Shown here: piece after piece, positions 24,169 to 35,869 of the stretch
How positions within the stretch are numbered: position 1 is the stretch's first letter
How the letters are laid out: every line of letters starts with the position of its first letter
The notes under the pieces: generated by a model
The model's database searches: none
What the model was told of the DNA's origin: nothing
Seen by the model: only the letters and a program-made list of their open reading frames with translations
Assembly (NCBI GenBank): GCA_002794775.1
Contig: NBAY01000073.1
Span: forward strand, 147,018-211,017
Length of the DNA stretch: 64,000 nucleotides
Origin: Porodaedalea pini
Lineage: Eukaryota > Basidiomycota > Agaricomycetes > Hymenochaetales > Hymenochaetaceae
Direction of reading: 5' to 3'
Translations under genes and position numbers: made by a program

Positions 24169-26434
24169 ATGCCTTCGTTGTCGGATCTGCCTGTCGAACT
24201 ACTTCTTGACTATCTTCTACCTATCTTACCGGTACGGGATCTACTCGCACTAGGCGCTACAAACCACCTCTATTCCAGTCTTTGCTATGATGAGACGTTC
24301 TGGAAGATGAAATGCAAGGAAGATTTCAACTTTTCCAGCTCGAGGACGGCACGGACGAAGGGATGGAAGTTCATTTACAAAGGTCTGAGCAACCCGAAGG
24401 TTTTTGTTTGGGGGTAAGTATCCAGATGCTCACTGCCATCGTGACAAAAGCTTACTTCGATAACAGGAGCAGCGGCAATGGGAGATTAGGTCTTCCTCCG
24501 ACATCACGTAGCAGATTAAATGGTGCACCATATCCGATGCAGCTCACTTTCCCAAAGAACTCTGCGATTGTTGATCTGATTGCGGGGGGATGGTGAGCTC
24601 ATTTCTGGCTAATTTTAAAGCTATTCCTGACATCGTCGATTTAGGTCATTCCATGCTCTTGACTCTTCGGGACGCGTTTATGTATGGGGTGAGTTATGTT
24701 AAACTGTCGCAGTCAAAGGAATCGGACGTTTAGCTTCTTTCGTACAAGGCACCATGGACGGAGAAATGTTCGGTCTACAAAGTGACGGGTTTTCGGTCCC
24801 CGAAAAGGTTTCGGAGAAGCCACTGCGCCTTGAACTTCCTGAACCAGTTCGGACGCTGAGGTGAGCTCGAGTATGCTCATCATACACGTTATATTAGATG
24901 ACATTTTGTGACGTTAGCTGCGGACGCAAGCACTCCATGGCATTTGATGCAAAGGGTCAGATATGGACGTTCATCTCTTGGGGAAGACCTTTCCGCCTCG
25001 TTACACCGGCACTAGACAACACCTCTCCCGATGCAACGCCGATACAGGCTGAATGCGGATGGTCATACAGTGCTGCGTTGACTGCCTCCGGTGATATCTA
25101 TGTTTGGTGGCCCTTCAGTGTGTCTGTTCAACAGCAATTTGGCGTGACCATGGGTCAGATGGACGGAGAGGGAGACAAGCGCGCACATGCAACTCTAGAA
25201 GGCACAATCCCGTGCGTGACGTGGGACTTGCACCATAACCCACAGAAAGTGCCGGCTATCCCTAAGCTCCCTGAGCTACCACACTCGGGCCGAGTGCTGG
25301 GGGAGGATGAGAAGGAGACGAAGCTCGTCAAAATTGCTGCAATGGATGGCTTCTTGATAGGACTGACGAACAGAGGACATGTCCTCAAGTTCGGCGGCCT
25401 GAGCAACGAGACATCTGTCCAGCAGGCGCATTGGGAATATGTGAGCGAGCCTTTTGCAAGAAAGGATGATCTTTGAATTAATGTTCGTACACACCTCCGT
25501 CTGTAGCTTCCAAACTTCAGCGAGACAGAGAAGCTTCGGGCGCATCCAGCGTTCGCTGGCGGGGAGCGAAGAGAAGACGGGAGGCCCGACACGCTGGCTC
25601 CACCAAGGGATGTACAAATCACCCACGTATGTTCTGCCCATGTCTTCCGTTCCATATTCTTCTCACACATGCTCACCGTCGGGCCGACCATCCATCTATC
25701 CACAGATCACAGCGCACTTTGGGCACTTTGTTGTATATACGGACGAGGAGAACTCGATTGTGCTACGGGGAAGCACGGACACAATGGCGGAGGACGCGGC
25801 AGAGGTCATCCCTGCGCTGCAGTACAAGTCTATTATCTCAGTCGGGCTCGGTGACTACCACAGCGTGGCCCTCGCCGCGGACGGGAAACTGTACGCGTGG
25901 GGTGCATTCCAAATGGGCGCGCTTGGCCTTGGATTGCCGGAAGAGCTTCCTGTTGGTGCACCTGGCGGGTATGCAACGCAAGAGCAAATGGACCGCGCAA
26001 AGGAGGGATACCGCGTGCGGGTACCAGATGTACAGGTGCCGACGGAGGTGCGCTTCGACCACGGCTTGAAGAAGAAGAGAGACCGGTTCTGCTTCGCTGC
26101 GACGGCGGCGGGTTGGCACACGGGTGCGCTGGTCATCGATATTGGTCCCGAGGTAAGATAATGCGAAATCCTTTGGAAAACATTACTGCAATACTGAATG
26201 TGACCACTTCGACTACAGGAAGACGACGAGGAAGAAAACGAGGCCGAAGCTGAGCACGACCCGACCAGCCAGATGCCTGGACACTTCAATACACAGCCTG
26301 CGTCTCCTTCTGTCCCGCAGTTTGGCCCAGGACAGATGCCCATTATTCCGCTTATGGGCCACATACCCAGGGCACACGCGCCTTTCAGAGTAGGGTTTGC
26401 GGGAAGAGGGGGCTTGAGAGGGCGGGGCAAGTGA
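24169..26434 (+). CDS. F-box protein with RCC1-type repeats (SAF1-like SCF substrate adaptor)
   Basis: The start ATG at 24169 opens directly into an F-box (LSDLPVELLLDYLLPILPVR, about residues 3–45), the Skp1-binding part of SCF ubiquitin ligases. After it come RCC1-like strands ending in VFVWG, VYVWG, IYVWW and LYAWG, separated by SFHALDSSG, HSMAFDAKG, SAALTASG and HSVALAADG, the signature of a beta-propeller. The order F-box then RCC1 repeats matches yeast Saf1 (SCF-associated factor 1), which recruits vacuolar/lysosomal targets for ubiquitination. The C-terminus is acidic (EDDEEENEAEAEHD) and then Gly/Arg-rich (RGGLRGRGK). About six introns interrupt it; the exact border near 25477–25510 is inferred. 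It converges with ORC2 across ~226 bases. Confidence 0.85.
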
Positions 26435-26660
26435 AACGGTAGTATGAATGAACCGAGCCCGTTCTTAACGCATTGCGTAGAGGGTCTGAACTTTGAAGAT
26501 GACAAGCGAAATCGCAAAGATGAGGAATGCTTTTCAGTGTAATATTAGGTTGATAATGTACAACAATGGACTTGATATGATATGAATATAGTACAATGCC
26601 AGAAGGTTTTCCCGGTATTTTAATAGTTCTAGCCCTCAGACACGAGGCTATTCATTATTT

Positions 26661-28001
26661 TCAACCGATTTCGCTAGCAAGGCGTGCTAGTGAATCCTTT
26701 GGTAAGGGGATCCATAGCGCCTCGCCTCCATCCGCAGCGTTTGACGAGACCACAAGCCCGTGATCGCGAAACTCGCCAAGCAGCGCACGCATTGCCGTGT
26801 CGTTCGTTGCGATGAACTCATCGCGCGCAGCTGCAAAGAGCAGCTCATAGCTCGTCGCGACATGTGCACCGGGCTGTGTCGGGGCAGTAGAACTTGTCTC
26901 AGCAGCGACGGCGTCGATCGCAAGACGCTGTCGTGTACAAATCAGCGCAAAGAGGCGCTTCGCTTTCGCTGTCACGGACGCGAGAACATGCCTCGCCGCA
27001 CCTTCCGCGATTGTTCCGCCTGCGGTGCCGATGCCGGCAATATTGGCCTGTCCCCCGCGGCCGCGCTGCCCGGCAGACGCGCCCGCGTAGGACGTACGGT
27101 CCGCATACGCTAGCTCGAAGTCGTACGGCTGCATTGTCGTGAGATCATGCCATATCCAGGCAAACCCGCCCGCCGGAAGAGCCTGTCCGGTAGAGGTACG
27201 GCCTTCGCTCATGCTTGGTTGGCTGGTGCGGGAACGTGCGAAAGTCTCTGTTGTCGACCAAAGTAGTGGGGCCATGATGTGGTCAACGGAGGCGGCAATA
27301 TGGATGGATGGATGCGCTGCGAGCGCAGCGAGGCAGTTCTTGGTGCGCTCTGTACGGAGCGCGAGGCCGTCGATGTTGTGGATGATGAGGAACAGATGGC
27401 GGGCAGTGGGCTTTTGGTCGTATTTTGCCAGGATGCGGCGGCATTGCGCTTCGGGACCTGCGCCGGCGTTGGGCACGTCAGGTGCACCGATGACCTGCTC
27501 CGCTGATGCCAAAAGGTCCTTGAGCGTGAAGTTCGGGAAGAACGCGTTCGCAATGACGACGTGTCCCTTCTTCGCGCAGAGGCGGGCGAACCTGTTGAGC
27601 AGCTTGCGCTTTGAGCCAAAGCCATAGAACAGGAGGTTGAAATTAGAAGAGAGTTCCGTCATATATGCAGGAAAATAATCGACATGAGAATCCGTAAGTG
27701 CTGATATCCGTTCATCGAGTGCGGCCGGGTTCTTCAATGCGTGGATGCGTTCGTGGAACTCTTCGGGACTGAGCGGAGCCACGATTTGAGAGAACACGCT
27801 CGAGGAGGTCTTGGAGGATCGGCTGGCTTGCGTGAAGTAAGCATCAAAGGTGCTGGGGAAGTGGGTGGTGGTAGAAGAGTCGTTGAGTATGAACTTGCGC
27901 GCCCAGGCTGTCGCGTCGCGTCCGACTTCCTCTGCTTCAGAACCAGAATCGACGTCGCTTGCGGGTGCATTTGAGTCGCGTTCGTCTCCTGAGTCCTCCA
28001 T
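26661..28001 (-). CDS. ORC2: Origin recognition complex subunit 2
   Basis: A single intronless frame of 446 residues, starting at ATG 27999–28001 (MEDSGDERD); an upstream in-frame GTG is not a eukaryotic start. The N-terminus is short and acidic. The body carries the Orc2 AAA-like core: FPSTFDAYFTQASRSSKTSS, the conserved stretch around LLFYGFGSKRKLLNRFA (a degenerate Walker A position), LFLIIHNIDGLALR (Walker B position), IHIAASVDHIMAPLLW, and a C-terminal winged-helix region with YELLFAAARDEFIATND. Orc2 is part of the six-subunit complex that marks replication origins and loads MCM helicase in the nucleus. Its start is 218 bases from the SEC6 start on the other strand, suggesting a shared promoter. 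Confidence 0.95.
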   Translation of the reverse strand: MEDSGDERDSNAPASDVDSGSEAEEVGRDATAWARKFILNDSSTTTHFPSTFDAYFTQASRSSKTSSSVFSQIVAPLSPEEFHERIHALKNPAALDERISALTDSHVDYFPAYMTELSSNFNLLFYGFGSKRKLLNRFARLCAKKGHVVIANAFFPNFTLKDLLASAEQVIGAPDVPNAGAGPEAQCRRILAKYDQKPTARHLFLIIHNIDGLALRTERTKNCLAALAAHPSIHIAASVDHIMAPLLWSTTETFARSRTSQPSMSEGRTSTGQALPAGGFAWIWHDLTTMQPYDFELAYADRTSYAGASAGQRGRGGQANIAGIGTAGGTIAEGAARHVLASVTAKAKRLFALICTRQRLAIDAVAAETSSTAPTQPGAHVATSYELLFAAARDEFIATNDTAMRALLGEFRDHGLVVSSNAADGGEALWIPLPKDSLARLASEIG

Positions 28002-28219
28002 CGTGCTTAAAGCCACTCAGTGATAAATTCAAGTAACTGAGCAATGTAGTGTCTTTAGGAGTGAAATAGCTTCTCCAGAACAAGAGTTGCCGCACTCAAG
28101 CAAGAGCGCGTTTCGCGTCAATTTAGGTCCACGTGATCATGACAATACCGTGGCAATAGTTACAGCACACTGCATCGAAACGTACATACACCGCCCACTC
28201 GGCGGGCTGTGCCTCAGCA
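28002..28219. promoter_or_regulatory. Shared divergent promoter, ORC2 / SEC6
   Basis: Only 218 bases separate the two start codons on opposite strands, so both promoters and 5' UTRs must fit here. No TATA box is evident. Function is inferred from spacing. Confidence 0.55.
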
Positions 28220-30590
28220 ATGTCGATACAAGTACCCTCAGCGGCCCAGGCCATAGGCGAGTACCTACAATCCCCAGACGACCTCATGAAAGTCGCCGCA
28301 TTCCGCAAGAAACTGGAGAAGGAGAAGGCCTCCATTGACGCTAGGCTCAAAACCGGCGTCAAGGAACAGCTCGAGGCAACCCGGGATGGCTTGCGCAAGC
28401 TGCTTGGGACGCGAACGAATGTTCAGGCGATCAAGGACGAAATGGCCACCGTCGATGGTATGTGCCAGAATCCGCAGAACGTCATATCGACCTTCGACCA
28501 GATCGCACGTGTTTCCATGGTCCACCGTAATTTCGAACAGGTAGAGGAGATGGTGAACAACCTCACTGAGATGCACGCCAAATTGGATATGCTCGAAGAG
28601 ATGCTTTACGCAGATAGACAAGATGTCACCGGGCCTGCACGCAACCTCCTCACGCTACATTTCCACCTCAACCAGCTCGAAGGCTTTCGAAATCAGACCA
28701 TGCACCAGTCGAAGAAGGCGACTGCTGAATCTCGTGTCACGCTAGCTCGCTGGTTCGAACGCCTCAACAAATTTGTTTCAGATTTCGAAGAGTATTTTGC
28801 AGCTCTCAGTAGGAATATATTGCCTATCGTCAGAGCCGGTCATTCGGAGGTTATCGTTAAGTTAGTCAAAATTGCAGAGATCGAAGGCAAGGAAGATGAG
28901 AAGGCGCGTCTGTTCTCTGCCAACTAATGCCCAGAAGACTCATCCCTTCTTGCAGGCCATAGCCATCCGCTTGGTCAAGAAAGCGGCGAAGATGGATGCC
29001 GCAGCAAAATTCAGATCTCTCCAAGCTAACGCTCGCGTTATCAAGCACTACCGCTCTAAGTTGACGAAGAACGTAACCGATTCAATCAAAACGTCCTTCG
29101 AGGAGGCATACCGTCTCGATGAGCGTGACCCAGGCGCGTTCGTGGAGAACTTGAATGAATGGATGTACAAGGACCTCGTTCGAATCGAGAACGACGTCGT
29201 CCCGTGTTTTCCTCAGAGCTGGGATATCCACTCGCTCTACATCCGTGAGTATCACAAGGCGCTCAATGAAACGCTAAAGAAGATTGTTGCCTCTAAACCC
29301 GACCCGCCTGTGCTCCTTATCATCCACGCATGGCTGAAAGAGCACAAGAAGAACATGAAGGAGCTGGGTGTGCCTCCAGAGTGGCTCGAGCCTCCATTAT
29401 TGGGTGGTAATGAGCAGAGCCTCATCGAGGACTATCTGCAGACCATCATCAGCAAGCTGGATCAGTGGGTTGATAACCTCATGGCAACGGAAAAGAAGCA
29501 ATTTATTACGCGTTCGGATCCGCCTGAGCTTGACGCAGAAGGCCTCTACGGAACGCAAGGCGCGGTGATCCTCTTCCAAATGGTGAATCAGCAAGTCGAC
29601 CTTGCTATGGAGAGTGGGCAAGGTGCGATCCTTGCGCGTGTTGTCACGGAAAGCGCACGCGTCATGCGCGGCACACAAGAGCAATGGGTGCGCCTTGTTG
29701 AAGCCGAGTACAAGAAGCAGACGGAAAAGCCAGAGGAGGTCTCAGGTGGACTGGGCGAGTACTGTATTGCACTCGCGAACGACCAGATTAAGTGCGCAGA
29801 TTATGCAGAAGCGCTGTCTGCACGCCTTGAACCGCTCGTGTCGGAGAAGTACAAGGTCGTGATTGTCGAGCGACTAAACGACGCAATAGACGGCTATCTT
29901 GATGTCGCGAAAAAGTGCACGCAGACACTAATTGACATCGTGTTCAACGACCTCAAGCCGGCCTTGAAGCAGCTGTTCCAGCCTGCGTGGTACGATGGAA
30001 ACATGGTGCAGATTATCGAGACGATACGCGACTACATGTCAGACTATCAACAATATCTCAACGCGTCTATTCTGGAGCTACTCGTTGAGGATCTGCTCGA
30101 TGCGTTCCTCGTATCCTATCTCACTGCCCTTGCGAATGCGCCTAAACTCCGCATGCCCGCAGCGACGGACCGGATCCGGGACGATGTCAGCCTCGCATTC
30201 AAGTACTTCAGCACACTGAAACCAGCGAAGGAGCTCGAGTCATACTTCGAGGTCGTCGAACTCGTCCTCGCGCTCCTCGAGGCATCGAAGAGCCTCGTCT
30301 TCCTCTCTTTCTGGGAATTCGCAAAGATCCACGGGCCGAATGTGCCCTTCGTAGAGGGGCTGATGAAAGCACGCGATGATCTGGATCGCGCGGCAGTGAG
30401 CGAGGTCATGGAGAGTGTGAAACGCAAGGTGAAAGAAGAAGGGCTGACCGATCGTAAGTGAACTCATCGCCCGGATCTTTTGGTTTTCCCATATTTGACT
30501 GGTTCATTCGCAGCTCCAGAGCCGACCATTATGAAGAAGATCGCCATCCAGGGAACGTTTGCACGATTGCTTCGCACTGCGGCATCGTAG
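28220..30590 (+). CDS. SEC6: Exocyst complex component Sec6
   Basis: Three exons (28220–28903, 28956–30453, 30514–30590) give 752 residues, the usual Sec6/EXOC3 length. Sec6 is a core rod-shaped subunit of the exocyst, which tethers secretory vesicles at the plasma membrane and binds SNAREs. The N-terminal coiled coil (KKLEKEKASIDARLKTG, then NVQAIKDEMATVDGMC) and the helical body (IRLVKKAAKMDAAAKFRSLQ, VIKHYRSKLTKN, CFPQSWDIHSLYIREYHKAL) are family blocks. The C-terminus is MKKIAIQGTFARLL. Intron 1 appears to use a GC donor (AAG|GCGCGT at 28904) with acceptor TTGCAG at 28955: it is the only join that keeps the conserved helix continuous, and nearby GT donors break the frame. It converges with the NAD synthetase gene over 177 bases. 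Confidence 0.93.
28904..28955 (+). other. Probable GC–AG intron in SEC6
   Basis: The 52-base intron starts GCGCGT after AAG and ends CTTCTTGCAG. The only GT nearby (28908) leaves the downstream helix in the wrong frame, whereas the GC donor joins …GKEDEK to AIAIRLVKKA in phase 0. Confidence 0.7.
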
Positions 30591-30767
30591 TGTGAACTCG
30601 ACGACCTGTCCGCTCGCTATTTTCCGCTCTCTTATCTTCGTGTCCAGAACATCGGGCCATCTCTTTACGTATCTATTCCGACATCTGCTTCACCACAATT
30701 GTATCAATACACACTGCTGTATTTATATTTCGTACACTGGAAGTTTCACTTTCTCTCATCTACCGTT

Positions 30768-33700
30768 TCAATCTGTTTTGTCTTTGTCCGCATTTGACTG
30801 CGAGCGGTCTGGTAGCCTCCCAGCGACATCGTCGATTTTCCTGAATTGGAAAGGGAATCGAGAAGGATACAAGAACGGACGCAGATCGAACCCTGCAAAT
30901 AGACGTCAGACAGGTGCTCTGCTCCGACTCCTTACCCTCGGATATCAGACTCACTGTTATCGTCCGGACTGTAAGACTCCTAAAAAAGGACATTTCCCAA
31001 TATAGTTTCTGTGAGTTCTCTGCTGCCGAGGATGGGGTGGGAGAAGGAGTACTTACGGCATGATACGCCGGGGTGAGAGTGGTCATCTTGTGCCGGTTTC
31101 GCGCGTATTCGAAAAAGAAAAGCTTCACTTTATCCGCAATCTTCGAAAAACGATCGGTGTCAGACGGGATGTAGTCATGCGTAGACTGTGAAAGAACCAG
31201 GCGCGCCTACCTGTAGCGGGGAGAGCTTCGACCCCCATTCGTGCACGAGCTTCGTAAACATGCCATAAGGCCCGCACTTCTCTACTTTCCTGAGACGCCC
31301 GAAAACCGACAGTTCCTCGTATGTCATTCCCATGTCAGCCTGTGCAATGAAAGAGCCATGAGTCTGCGCTCGAAAGTCTGATACTGCGGACACTGGAAGC
31401 ACCTCGTCTGCTTGCACATAACTATCAGTTATAGGTTCTAGCTCGGCCGTGGGGATTGCATCCAAGAAACTGGAAAGAAGAAGGAAGAAGAACCCGTGAA
31501 TGTCGGAGAAGCCGACGGCGAGTCCTCTGAAATAAGGTTACGCACTTGGTAAGGATGGGAAGCTCAAACGCATCTCGCGCGTAGGCAATGAACTTCTTCA
31601 AGTCTGTCTTGCTGATTCCGCCGATGGGGTTAATGTCGGCTAGGTTAGTGTTTCGGACCATTCAAGAAAGTAAGTTCAATAGCCTCGTGTTCTTGTCGTT
31701 AGAAGAACGCACCGGAAGAGCAGTCGTATTTGGTCAAATATCCTCGCAGGCTGTAAGATGGGAAGAAAAGGTCAACTTCGAACGCTTGCTTCGACGTGAC
31801 AATGTTCGGCTCGCCTTTCATCGACATTGGCACTTCCTAGAACAAGCAGTCCTCCTGTGCGCCCGCGAACGAAAGGCATAAGTTGCGCAAACATATATGC
31901 GAGGACCATCCGAATGCGAGCCTGCCACGACGATTATCAAACGACGAATGAGAAAGAAGGATAAGAAAGGAGAGTAATAAGGAAAGTCACTTGGCACATA
32001 CTTGGATATTCTGTAACGCTAGATTTTCTGCTCCTGATCCACCATGGACCCTGAATTTGGGTGTGATACCGGTCACGAACCCAAATAGCGTGCGCACGGC
32101 AGTCACGACAGTGTCCATGTTGAGATCAATATGGTAGCTGCCAATTGCATCACCAAGCTCCTTCGCGCGCTGTCGCGTGTCCGGACTGGAATTTTCGGTG
32201 CCCATGTAGCATGTGTGGAAGATGCGCTGGCAGAACTCCCGCGGGTCGCTTGGCACATACGGTGATGTCTCCGGCTCGCCGGCGATGCGTCGTGCGTCAG
32301 CGATGACTTGGGCATCTGCAGAACATAGATATGAGTATACTTATTTCAGTACGATGGTCGTGAGCGAAAGCTTTCCTCCGCGGTTGGCAGCTTCTGAGAC
32401 GAGCCTGCACATCGAGAACACGATGACAGCGGTCGCACAACTGTCGATGCCGCCACTGAGAGGAATGAAGTATCCTTGAGTTCGTGACCTGCGGAGATAG
32501 TCCCAGAGCCAACATGCTGGGCCAAGTCTAAGCAAGCATCAGGAATAGACATCCGTCATGAAGTGATTTGATGGTAAGACATAAACGCCACGAACGCGAT
32601 CTCTTCTTCTGGCCTATGGTAGCGAATTTCAAAGCTCCTATGACCCTCGACATCGAGAACATCCAGCGCCTGCGGGTCAGACAGTGCAAATGGCACCTCA
32701 ACACGGTGATAACGCTCCGCCCCCGCGGCCTGCATGCTCCTGCTTGCCTTTGCTCTGTGCGCACGCACGTCCTCTATGTCTAACGTGGCTGAAACGACCT
32801 CGACATCGTTGAGAGAGAATTGCGAGCCCTGCGCGACTATACGACCATTTGCAGCAATCATGGCACACCCATCGTAGTAGAGTCGATCGCCATCGCATCC
32901 TTGCTGGTTGGCATACAAGTATATGCCTCCGAGCTGGCGTCGAACAGTTCAGCATTTAAAGCGATAGAACTCAGGTGTCGATGGAGCATTGACCTTGAGA
33001 GTTGCCTCTTTGATCAACTCTACGCGAGTATAGAGCTTTCGAAGCTCGTGGTGACTCCCGCTCGAGTTTGTAAATATTTCAACCCCGTCAAGGCCCATGA
33101 TAATATGAGGACTACGGGATGCCAGATGTCAGTGAGTGATGAATACTCGATGAATTGGACTATCGACCTCGCTGGTGTAAATAGCTCTTCACATAGTTCA
33201 ATGCCGATGCAGGTGTCAGTCGTGCTAACAACAGCATCTCCAAACGGTACTTTGACCTAGATAACTGGCTTCAGCACGAATTCACTGTGCGCAATGTATC
33301 TCATACCTGGTTGGTGATCGCTTGGATCATTCGGGGCAGATAATGGTCTTCCACTTGTCTATGCTTCTGCCAAGGTGTGAAGTACCGCATCTCGCGATAA
33401 TTCCCGTCATTCGCAAGCCACATTTTCGGACGAATCATCAGAATTTCGTGATTGTGGATGATGATCCGGCAGTTGTAAATGACGTTCTTGTGCGTCACTG
33501 GCCTTTGTTTCGAAATATAAGAACATTGACTAGCAAAATCATAGAGTTCGTACATTCCGACGTCGCAGAGAATATCCGACGTATCCTCTGATTTCAGGAG
33601 CTTCGCAAGGATCTCCCAAGAGTGAAGTACGGTATCGCCTAGAAACGTCGGAATAATATAGTGCAATATGATAACAAAACTAACCTTCCAAAAAGTGGTC

Positions 33701-34076
33701 GAGACAGCCATAGCCACTGCATAGGAGAGGATAAAGTCTTGAAGGAGAAACATCGTTAAGAAGACGTACGGGATTTCTAGCTCAGGTCCGACTCTAAGAG
33801 TCGCGCCGCGCTCTTTAGCAATCCGGATGCTCTGTAGGATCCTTTCATAGTTTCCCTTCAACAGAAAATCGTCAGATGATTCTTTTCAAGGAACGGTTTT
33901 GACCCTCTACCTCGAAGTCAAGAGCCCATTGATTTAGAGAACTAGACGGTTTGCAAGCTCAGAGGAATTTGTTTTTGTCTGGTGAGGTCGAAGCTCACCA
34001 TCTAAAGAAGTCTGTTAGCCTATGAAGGCAAGAAATGGTGAGAGATTTACGTTGCAACAGTAATGAGGTGGCCCAT
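30768..34076 (-). CDS. QNS1: Glutamine-dependent NAD(+) synthetase
   Basis: This enzyme makes NAD from deamido-NAD, ATP and glutamine, the last step of NAD biosynthesis. The start is ATG 34074–34076 (MGHLITVAT), joined by an intron to LNQWALDFE. The nitrilase-type glutaminase domain shows GPELEIP, the catalytic lysine block [20 protein letters not shown], and the catalytic cysteine in [13 protein letters not shown] (about 33190–33245). The synthetase domain has [14 protein letters not shown], the ATP pyrophosphatase P-loop [13 protein letters not shown] (about 32420–32460), [34 protein letters not shown] and [20 protein letters not shown]. The end is ESYSPDDNR, an intron, then [20 protein letters not shown] and TGA at 30768. 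There are about a dozen introns. Identity is certain; a few internal borders are by eye. Confidence 0.93.
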
Positions 34077-34273
34077 TTATTCACACTTGCCAATGTGGCA
34101 ATGTTTCGCGCACTTGGTGGTTGGTTGCAAGTTGCGCACTTTGTGATGCAGCCGCGGCGTCATTGACTCGCTAATCTTGTGATTATCTTATCTCCGAGCT
34201 ATTGACTAGCATTCTCGTTCAAGTCCGTACTCTGCCTCTCATGTCATCCTAAGCTAGGACTCATATCACAACG
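34077..34273. promoter_or_regulatory. Divergent promoter between NAD synthetase and F-box-like gene 1
   Basis: The two start codons are 197 bases apart on opposite strands, so the promoters overlap or are shared. No specific element was recognised. Confidence 0.5.
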
Positions 34274-35337
34274 ATGCCATCTCCTTTCCCAATTGAACTT
34301 TGGATTCTCATCGTCAGGCATGCCGTAGCACGCCCTTGGAAATCAAATCAGTTCAATCCACCCATCGGCGACTTCGACTGCGTTGAGGGCTTTGCGGAAA
34401 CTTCAACGGCATTCAAGGAGATAGTTGAAGCTTTCAGGAATGAAGCGCTTGTCATCTCGTGGCTGGATTTTCCACAGATCAGTGATAATGTAGCGCAGCG
34501 ATTGAAGTATGTGCAATTTTCTGGCTACAATCGCGGATGCCTTATCACCCACCGGCAGACACCTCGAAATGACGGACATTGATACCTTCGAAACGTACTT
34601 TTTTGCGGCTAAGATACATTACCTACCTTCATTCTTTTGCAAGATATCACACTTCTCGCAGCTTACCTCTCTGTCGCTATCTCCTCCTGAAGACCTTTGC
34701 CTTTTCTTGGACCACCTTCAAAAACTTCCGATCTCACGCACCTTGCGGTGCCTTGACATAGACGGAAGCATGTGGAGAAACTCTAGGATTGGTGTTCCTC
34801 CTACAACGGTCTTTGGGTCGTCCATCCTATGTTTCCCGAACTTACTGCGGTTACGTATCTTCGAAGAGCTACTTGACCTCCCAGGCACGATCGACGAGCA
34901 TTTTGTAGTACGTACAGTCTCGTGTATACGAGCGTCTTGACTAATGATATCCATAGAGCAGCTTGGCCTCGTTCCTAAGTGGCTCGCAGAATCTCAAACT
35001 CTTGTCTTTTCACGCTGCTTTGGACGACGATGCCGCGTTGGTCGAACAACTCTCGATACATCGGACCTCTATTGAACATCTTCAGCCATCGGAAGGCTAT
35101 GAGCGGCACATGGTCGACTGTCCATTATGCACAGACAACTACGACCATGCTAGTGTAGTCCAGAGAGAAAATGTCGCCACGCTTATCCTGGCTCAGAAAC
35201 TTCCAAACCTCACGGAAGTCCGTTGGGCACATACGTGGATTAGGACTCGCGAAGACGAGAGCGGTCAACGAGGGACAACTATTTTGAGAGAGGGAGACAA
35301 TGTAATCTTGTCAAGAAATGAAGGAGGTATTAGGTGA
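34274..35337 (+). CDS. F-box-like protein, copy 1 of a local three-member family
   Basis: The ATG at 34274 opens into PFPIELWILIVRHAVARPW, an F-box-like start with the Pro-x-Glu-Leu-Trp pattern common in Agaricomycete F-box-like proteins. Then come the family block DFDCVEGFAETSTAFKEIV, leucine-rich segments (LTSLSLSPPEDLCLFLDHLQ, LPISRTLRCLDIDGSM, FPNLLRLRIFEELL) and a C-terminal block (VATLILAQKLPNLTEVRWAH … ILREGDNVILSRNEGG). Three exons are likely: introns near 34506–34570 and about 34908–34958. It shares order and length with the genes at 37794 and 62728. A CPLC pair in the C-terminal half (VDCPLCTDNYDHA) is also present as a Cys pair in copy 3 but absent in copy 2. A role in SCF complexes is inferred from the family only. 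Confidence 0.7.
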
Positions 35338-35869
35338 TGTTCAAACCGTGACATTCTGGTCGTCGTTGGACAATAAATGCCTATTTCTCGAGAAAAGAGT
35401 TTCTACGTGTTTTCACTCTTCTCAAAATTTCCCGTGTTGTCTTTTCTTAGCGGCATCCTCGTTGCCGTCATGTGGTCTCGAATTTGGAGGAGCTCGTGAC
35501 TTGGCGCGTGCCTCTTTTAGACGCCCACTAATTGCATCTGGTACGTTCTCTCTTATCTGGGAATTATAAATTACTTCGAGCTTACTTCCATCCTGCTATG
35601 CAAGTCCAAGTGCTCAAAAACATGAGGTTCTCTGCGCCTCCTTGTGTTCTCGAGTGTCCTGTTTTCCTTTAATGACCGTATAGGTAAGGAAAAGTTCTTC
35701 TCTTATCTCTGACGAGGCCGACTTCTCAATGATCCTTCCGTGCCACTGTGTGAAGAAGGTAGTGGAGGTATACTTCTTGGGCGTCTTAATCTGTACATAA
35801 GGCTGGAGACGTTAAGCGCCAGACCGACTCGCCAAACTCACACCCCAACTCCTATCTCTCTCGAGCATA
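35338..35869. other. Intergenic, 532 bases
   Basis: This spacer lies between F-box-like gene 1 and RBR ligase 1, same strand. It presumably holds the terminator of the first and promoter of the second. No element or gene was recognised. Confidence 0.5.
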
